A stretch of 8,949 bases of DNA from SAR86 cluster bacterium. GTDB lineage: Bacteria; Pseudomonadota; Gammaproteobacteria; Pseudomonadales; Azotimanducaceae. Made by a program: the position numbers and the translations under genes. The stretch lies in assembly GCA_013204195.1 (NCBI GenBank), contig JABMOJ010000206.1:1-8949 (forward strand), read 5' to 3'. The notes beneath the pieces are model-generated. The model saw only the letters and a list, made by a program, of their open reading frames with translations. It ran no database searches and was not told the origin of the DNA. Positions 5,694-8,949 of the stretch are shown here, in pieces. How positions within the stretch are numbered: position 1 is the first letter of the stretch; each line of letters starts with the position of its first letter.

Positions 5694-6455
5694 GTGAAAT
5701 TATTTTTAGGCTTGGCGACAGTAGTCGTTTTGTTGGCTGGATTGGGGGGGTGCGCAAGTCATAGCGAGATCAACCCCGTGCTTGACCCCGATGCACTTTT
5801 CAAAGTCATCCAGGAGAATCCTGAGCGCTTTATGGCTGCGCTACAAGATGCCAGTGAGATTGCGGAAAGGTTAACTCAGGAAAGGACAATGGAGGCGCTT
5901 TTTGAAGCGCCATTAACAGCAAAAATGCAAGATTGGCGGGCGATTGACGGTGATGTTGATGCGCCCATCACCATCTTCATGTATACCGATTTCCAGTGTC
6001 CATACTGCGCTAGAGGGTACCAAACGATGCAACAGGTCAAAGCGTTATATGGCTCCAAGGTTCGGTTCGTGCTGAAACATTTGCCCCTCGATTTTCATGA
6101 CTCGGCGATGAGTGCAGCGACTATTTTTGAAGCTATCAATATGCAAAGCTCAATTGAGGCCTATCAATGGCACAACATAGTTTTTGAAAATCAGGCAGGG
6201 CTAAATACTCCGGATTATGGGGTGTCCTGGATGCTAGAAATGGCGGGTGCTGTTGGGGCTGATGTCGACCGCGTGATGAGTGATATGGGCTCTAAAAGCA
6301 TTGAGGCTCGAATCGCCGCAGATCTAGATGAGGCTGCTCGTCTTAATTTTTCTGGGACACCAGGCTTTTTGATTAATGGCATTCCACTGAATGGCGCGTA
6401 TCCTATCGACGCATTCGCGAGCATCATCGACAGGCATCTGAGTAACATCGACTAA
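5694..6455 (+). CDS. DsbA-like thioredoxin-fold lipoprotein
   Basis: A 253-residue thiol-disulfide oxidoreductase. The N-terminus MKLFLGLATVVVLLAGLGGC is a lipoprotein signal with lipobox LGGC, so Cys20 would be the lipid anchor and the enzyme would act in the cell envelope. A helical linker (about 30-80) precedes the DsbA-like domain: TIFMYTDFQCPYC with active site CPYC (102-105), and the cis-proline loop GTPGFLING (P223). CPYC and a helical insertion place it with the Thioredoxin_4/DsbA-like group rather than classical DsbA (CPHC). GTG 5694 is the start: GAGGG lies 6 nt upstream and the lipobox is at the right distance. No DsbB/DsbD partner is in the window, so oxidase, reductase or isomerase role is open. 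Slightly more AT-rich than the hydrolase and acetyltransferase genes. Confidence 0.9.
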   Translation: MKLFLGLATVVVLLAGLGGCASHSEINPVLDPDALFKVIQENPERFMAALQDASEIAERLTQERTMEALFEAPLTAKMQDWRAIDGDVDAPITIFMYTDFQCPYCARGYQTMQQVKALYGSKVRFVLKHLPLDFHDSAMSAATIFEAINMQSSIEAYQWHNIVFENQAGLNTPDYGVSWMLEMAGAVGADVDRVMSDMGSKSIEARIAADLDEAARLNFSGTPGFLINGIPLNGAYPIDAFASIIDRHLSNID

Positions 6456-6627
6456 CGATTGGGAGATAGACTCCGTCTCTGTCGTCCACACAAAGTTCCA
6501 ATGACGCTATGCTGGTGGACAACTTGAAAATCTAGCCCATCGTTTACGACGGCCGGATTTTTGCCTGTGAATTTTGCTGCCGGTTATCTACAATCGGATG
6601 CTAACGTGGTTAACCTTGGGCGGCGAA
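6456..6627. promoter_or_regulatory. Leader of crotonase gene with inverted repeat
   Basis: GTCCAC (6484-6489) and GTGGAC (6515-6520) form an inverted repeat with a 25-nt loop shortly after the DsbA-like gene's stop. A possible -35 TTGAAA (about 6524) has no good -10 at the right spacing. A copy of ATGCTAACG lies at 6598-6606. Confidence 0.25.
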
Positions 6628-7428
6628 ATGACATTAAATGCAACACCGTTTACGGAAATCCTATGGCGCCAGGAAGGTGGTGTGCTAACCCTGGCGTTAA
6701 ATCGGCCGCAGAAAAGGAATGCGATCAACAGCCTGATGTTGGCTGAACTGATTTTCGCCTTAGAACAATGTGCCGATGATGAGTCTGTGCGGGTTGTCGT
6801 CATCAGGGGGACTGAAAAGGGTTTTTGCCCTGGCGATGACCTAAGTGGTATGGGCGAAGTGCCCGCGGAATACGCGGCCACATTGCAACATCCGGTGACT
6901 CACGCGGCGCTGCAAACTTGTTTGATGGAGCTGGCAAAGCCCACCATCGCGGCGATTCATGGGTTTGCTTTCGGTGTAGGTCTTGATTTAGCCATGGCCT
7001 GTGATTTTAGAATTGCCCATGAACAAGCGCAGCTGCGCGATCAGAGAGTGATTGAGCGCGGTATGCATGCTGTGACAGGGTGCGCCTGGTTTCAACCCAG
7101 AGCGATGGGTGTGACGCGAGCACTTGAGTTTTTGATACTCGGCAAGGCCCTTTCAGGCCAGGAAGCCGCGGAGGCGGGCATGGTCACCATGGCGGTATCA
7201 GACTCGGCGTTTGAGCAAGCTGTGGCTGATATGGCGAATCGATTAGCGAACGCGCCGACCAAGGCGATTGGTCTCATGAAACGTCAAATCTATACAGGGT
7301 TAAACCTAAAGCATAGTGACTTTATGGACTTTGCCGCGCCGCTAATTAGTGAAGTCAGTATTGAAGATCGACAGGAAGGCATTGCGGCGTTTCTAGAAAA
7401 ACGGCCGCCGAATTTCTCTGGCCGATAG
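6628..7428 (+). CDS. Enoyl-CoA hydratase/isomerase (crotonase) family protein
   Basis: A 266-residue crotonase-fold protein. Seen: NRPQKRNAI (25-33), oxyanion-hole segment GFCPGDDLS (about 65-73), HGFAFGVGLDLAMACDF (111-127) and a C-terminal ALSGQEAAEAGMVT. The fold stabilises acyl-CoA enolates. The two glutamates used by classical hydratases are not kept: the first is Asp120 (in GLDLAM) and the second aligns with Arg140 (RDQRVIERG). Hydration of 2-enoyl-CoA is therefore uncertain; isomerase, hydrolase or ligase-associated roles are possible. Start ATG 6628 gives the normal family length; in-frame TTG 6574 and ATG 6598 are upstream but translate to a stretch without homology-like features. 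Ribosome site is weak (GGGCGG). No beta-oxidation partner is adjacent. Confidence 0.88.
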   Translation: MTLNATPFTEILWRQEGGVLTLALNRPQKRNAINSLMLAELIFALEQCADDESVRVVVIRGTEKGFCPGDDLSGMGEVPAEYAATLQHPVTHAALQTCLMELAKPTIAAIHGFAFGVGLDLAMACDFRIAHEQAQLRDQRVIERGMHAVTGCAWFQPRAMGVTRALEFLILGKALSGQEAAEAGMVTMAVSDSAFEQAVADMANRLANAPTKAIGLMKRQIYTGLNLKHSDFMDFAAPLISEVSIEDRQEGIAAFLEKRPPNFSGR

Positions 7429-7505
7429 TTGAGCATAATCTAAAAATCCCAAGTCTGGGTTATAGCGGGACAGTCGTTATCGTACATCTTCTCTTACATT
7501 TTCTG

Positions 7506-7799
7506 GTGCCGCTTCTCCCGGCGCTGACCCTCTATCGGAAAAAATGGCTGGTCAGCTACGGCATGCTGCTGGCCGGGTTATTGATTGATGTTGATCACCT
7601 GTTGGCCGACCCCATTTATGATCCTGGCCGCTGTAGCATTGGTTTTCACCCGCTGCATACCGCCATTCCCATTGTGGTTTATAACCTGTTGATGCTGTTC
7701 CCCAAAACCCGACTCATTGGCATGGGCTTAATCATCCATGTCGTGTTAGATGCCATAGACTGCCAGGTCACAGGCGGCATTTGGTATACCGCTGGATAA
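7506..7799 (+). CDS. DUF6122 family membrane protein, 5' end uncertain
   Basis: A small membrane protein of the DUF6122 type, recognised by the core GLLIDVDHLLADPIYDPGRCSIGFHPLHT and the later HVVLDAIDCQ. Two or three hydrophobic helices (about 16-30 and 50-80) and conserved D/H residues suggest a membrane-embedded site; function is unknown. The first possible standard start is GTG 7506, but in-frame codons upstream (7482-7505) read VHLLLHFL, and family members usually begin with such an H-x-x-x-LHF segment. No ATG, GTG or TTG lies in frame between the crotonase stop and 7506, so either the protein begins at 7506 without its first residues, or a rare start (ATC 7479, with GGGA 8 nt before) is used, or the gene is damaged. 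Its stop codon TAA (7797-7799) lies in the first copy of the downstream repeat. Confidence 0.72.
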   Translation: MPLLPALTLYRKKWLVSYGMLLAGLLIDVDHLLADPIYDPGRCSIGFHPLHTAIPIVVYNLLMLFPKTRLIGMGLIIHVVLDAIDCQVTGGIWYTAG

Positions 7800-7812
7800 T
7801 CGGGGTCGGGGG

Positions 7813-7872
7813 GATAATTGGGGTCGGGGTAAAATTTACAAAGATAATTCGGGTCGGGGTAAAATTTACAAA
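7813..7872 (+). repeat. Tandem pair of 30-bp units at left end of the element
   Basis: Units 7813-7842 and 7843-7872 are identical except at the eighth base (G or C). A shorter, diverged start of a further unit occupies 7796-7812. Confidence 0.85.
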
Positions 7873-7999
7873 TGGACTACAGCTCATTGTGAGCTAGGGT
7901 GGGTTTGTGCTGTCGAATTCGTTTATCTCTTTGTTCTTCGTGAGCGAAAAGAATTCAAGCTGAACCGGATGTGAAAGATTGTCCCTATCTGCTTGTCAA

Positions 8000-8123
8000 T
8001 TAAGCACCATGGAAAAAGTATAGGTTTGTAAATTTTACCCCGACCCTAAATACCCTGCCTACTGGCCGCTTAAGTAACATGAGAAAATTATTGTTTTGTG
8101 ATTTTTACTCCGACCCCAAATAT
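8000..8123 (+). repeat. Duplicated right end, 70-bp offset
   Basis: Two 54-bp segments (8000-8053, 8070-8123) begin TTAAG and end with the CCGACCCYAAATAY terminus. At 78% identity they are much older than the near-identical left pair, so the two ends were not duplicated in one recent event. Confidence 0.7.
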
Positions 8124-8155
8124 TCTAAGCCAGCCCATCTCGATCCCGTTATCTG

Positions 8156-8191
8156 CAGAGCTAACGCATCGGCAATCGATGCGCTGCTCTG
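8156..8191 (-). terminator. Hairpin downstream of the redoxin fragment
   Basis: CAGAGC (8156-8161) pairs with GCTCTG (8186-8191) and, inside a small internal loop, CGCATCG (8165-8171) pairs with CGATGCG (8177-8183), loop GCAAT: 13 pairs. It lies 33 nt after the minus-strand stop of the redoxin gene. No T-run follows on the minus strand, so it may end or protect the transcript rather than act as an intrinsic terminator. Confidence 0.45.
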
Positions 8192-8224
8192 ACCTATGCC
8201 AGCTATGGATTTAAGCTGTGCATC

Positions 8225-8842
8225 TTAGCTGTCCATATCGAGCGGTCGATAATAGTCTTTCTTTTGACTTTCGTACTCGCCTCTTCGCGTCATGAACTGT
8301 TCGCCTGCTGAGCCTTCCTCGGAGAGCGTGAGATTTTGCCGGAAAAAGTTGATGCTTTCCGGGTTTAACGTCTGAGTCAGATTCCAGTAGTGTTCAGCTT
8401 TTTCTGTCAGGCCGTGTTCACGAAACAGGTTTGCCAGTCGGAACGCAGCATCGGCTTTCTGTTGCTCGAAACTTAACTCACGGATGTTGCCCGTGACAGT
8501 CTCGACAGATTGAACATATTCACTGTTGCTGCCTTTTTCTACCCAATCGCGCAATGCAGGTGTGTAGACATTATTGCCAAAAGTAATCGACCGTATTTCG
8601 TTGCCGAGTTCATGAACTTTGGCATAGGTGCCTTCGTCGATTCGCACAATTCTGCCTTCTTCATCAACCCAGGCAGCTGAGGGGACATTAACAAAATTGA
8701 ATGCGCTGCTGATGATATGGTTTGTATCGACAATTTGAATATAGGTGGCGTTGGCAGCATCGAAAATTGGCCCCGCTACTGCTTCACCGCCAGTATCTTC
8801 TGCAACGCAGAGGATGACAAAATTAGGATCGCCTGGATTCAA
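8225..8842 (-). pseudogene. Redoxin/TlpA-like protein with TPR-like tail, N-terminus lost at an IS30 end
   Basis: About 205 codons of the C-terminal part of a thioredoxin-like protein. The kept part runs from a beta strand (NFVILCVAEDTGGEAVAGPIF, with the following ANATYIQIVD) through the cis-proline segment FNFVNVPSAAWVDEEGRIVR, typical of TlpA/ResA redoxins. It then continues into a helical TPR-like region (AAFRLANLFREHGLTEKAEHYWNLT) and a polar C-terminus. The expected N-terminal part with the WCxxC active site is absent: upstream of PGDPNF the sequence changes to the terminal region of an IS30-family element. The TTG at 8842-8840 opens the frame but has no ribosome site and is not a credible native start. 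The lost 5' half should lie beyond the insertion sequence, outside the window. Product most likely non-functional. Confidence 0.75.
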
Positions 8843-8949
8843 ACCCCAAGTGCATCAAAGTTTAAGCCGCAATAGCAGCCCTGTAATTGTTCATTAATAG
8901 TTCTGGCGTTCTATACCCGAGCGTCTTTCTTGGCCGACTATTTAGCCGC
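8838..8949 (-). mobile_element. IS30-family insertion sequence, one end (partial)
   Basis: The transposase C-terminus (8862-8948) is followed by a short AT/GC-mixed end sequence, on the minus strand TTGATGCACTTGGGG then TTTGAATC. This fits the usual layout of IS30 ends, where the inverted repeat starts within some 20-30 bp of the stop. The exact boundary (about 8836-8845) is inferred from where redoxin homology resumes. The other end and target duplication are outside the window. Confidence 0.7.
8862..8948 (-). CDS. IS30-family transposase, C-terminal 28 residues (partial)
   Basis: Reading the minus strand from the window edge gives RLNSRPRKTLGYRTPELL followed by MNNYRAAIAA and a TAA stop (8864-8862). 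LNxRPRKxLGxxTPxE is the well-known C-terminal signature of IS30-type DDE integrases, next to the catalytic glutamate region, which lies outside the window. Too short to judge activity. It is transcribed in the same direction as the redoxin gene it interrupts. Confidence 0.85.
   Translation of the reverse strand, partial: RLNSRPRKTLGYRTPELLMNNYRAAIAA

Larger units (their letters stand above)
7796..8123. mobile_element. Non-coding nested inverted-repeat element with duplicated ends
   Basis: Left end: a partial unit (7796-7812), then two 30-bp direct units (7813-7842 and 7843-7872) differing at one base, core GGGTCGGGGTAAAATTTAC. Right end: a 54-bp unit at 8000-8053 and a divergent copy at 8070-8123 (42 of 54 identical, offset exactly 70 bp). 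22 bp at 7851-7872 are the exact reverse complement of 8025-8046; the outer pair is similar but diverged. The interior (7873-7999) has hairpin AGCTCA-TTG-TGAGCT (7881-7895) and two GAATTC sites, and no gene. From memory, GGGGTCGGAGTAAAAWTY strings are common beside IS200-like/REP-associated Y1 transposase genes in gammaproteobacteria; this would be a non-autonomous relative moved in trans. Confidence 0.65.

Overview
The window reads as chromosomal DNA of a gammaproteobacterium. GC content is moderate, Shine-Dalgarno sequences are ordinary, and the protein families (thermostable-haemolysin family, DUF6122, crotonase, DsbA-like lipoprotein, IS30) would fit a marine or soil lineage. No rRNA or single-copy marker is present, so the assignment stays at class level and is inference. 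No tRNA, rRNA or CRISPR array was seen.

Layout. (1) 1-2372, minus strand: a tightly coupled three-gene operon, transcribed right to left. It encodes a thermostable-haemolysin-family protein (acyltransferase-like), an AMP-forming acyl/aryl ligase, and the start of a TenA/haem-oxygenase-like oxidase that runs off the left edge. Both junctions are ATGA stop/start overlaps. A -10 element and a CTTAAG-N5-GTTAAG direct repeat precede the first gene. (2) 2373-2741: divergent control region with two adjacent hairpins. (3) 2742-3373: a small two-helix membrane protein (+) convergent with a small lipoprotein (-), separated by a nested hairpin. (4) 3374-3741: a control region with five 17-bp tandem repeats in exact phase, a 14-bp palindrome and a long hairpin. 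(5) 3742-7428, all plus strand: periplasmic metallo-beta-lactamase-fold hydrolase, GNAT acetyltransferase, DsbA-like lipoprotein and crotonase-family enzyme. Each has its own intergenic gap, so they look like separate units rather than one operon. (6) 7429-7799: a DUF6122 membrane protein with no normal start codon at the expected place. (7) 7796-8123: a short non-coding element of nested inverted repeats, with each end duplicated. (8) 8156-8949: a redoxin/TPR gene that has lost its N-terminal part where an IS30-family insertion sequence begins and leaves the window.

The best candidate for an undescribed system is the left operon. An AMP-forming ligase, an acyltransferase-like 'haemolysin' and a likely metal-dependent oxidase, co-translated from a promoter with a response-regulator-type box, look more like a small fatty-acyl or amino-acyl metabolite pathway than a toxin locus. 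The right end (about 7.4-8.95 kb) is an accessory region shaped by mobile elements: one apparently supplies a gene's stop codon and another has truncated a gene.
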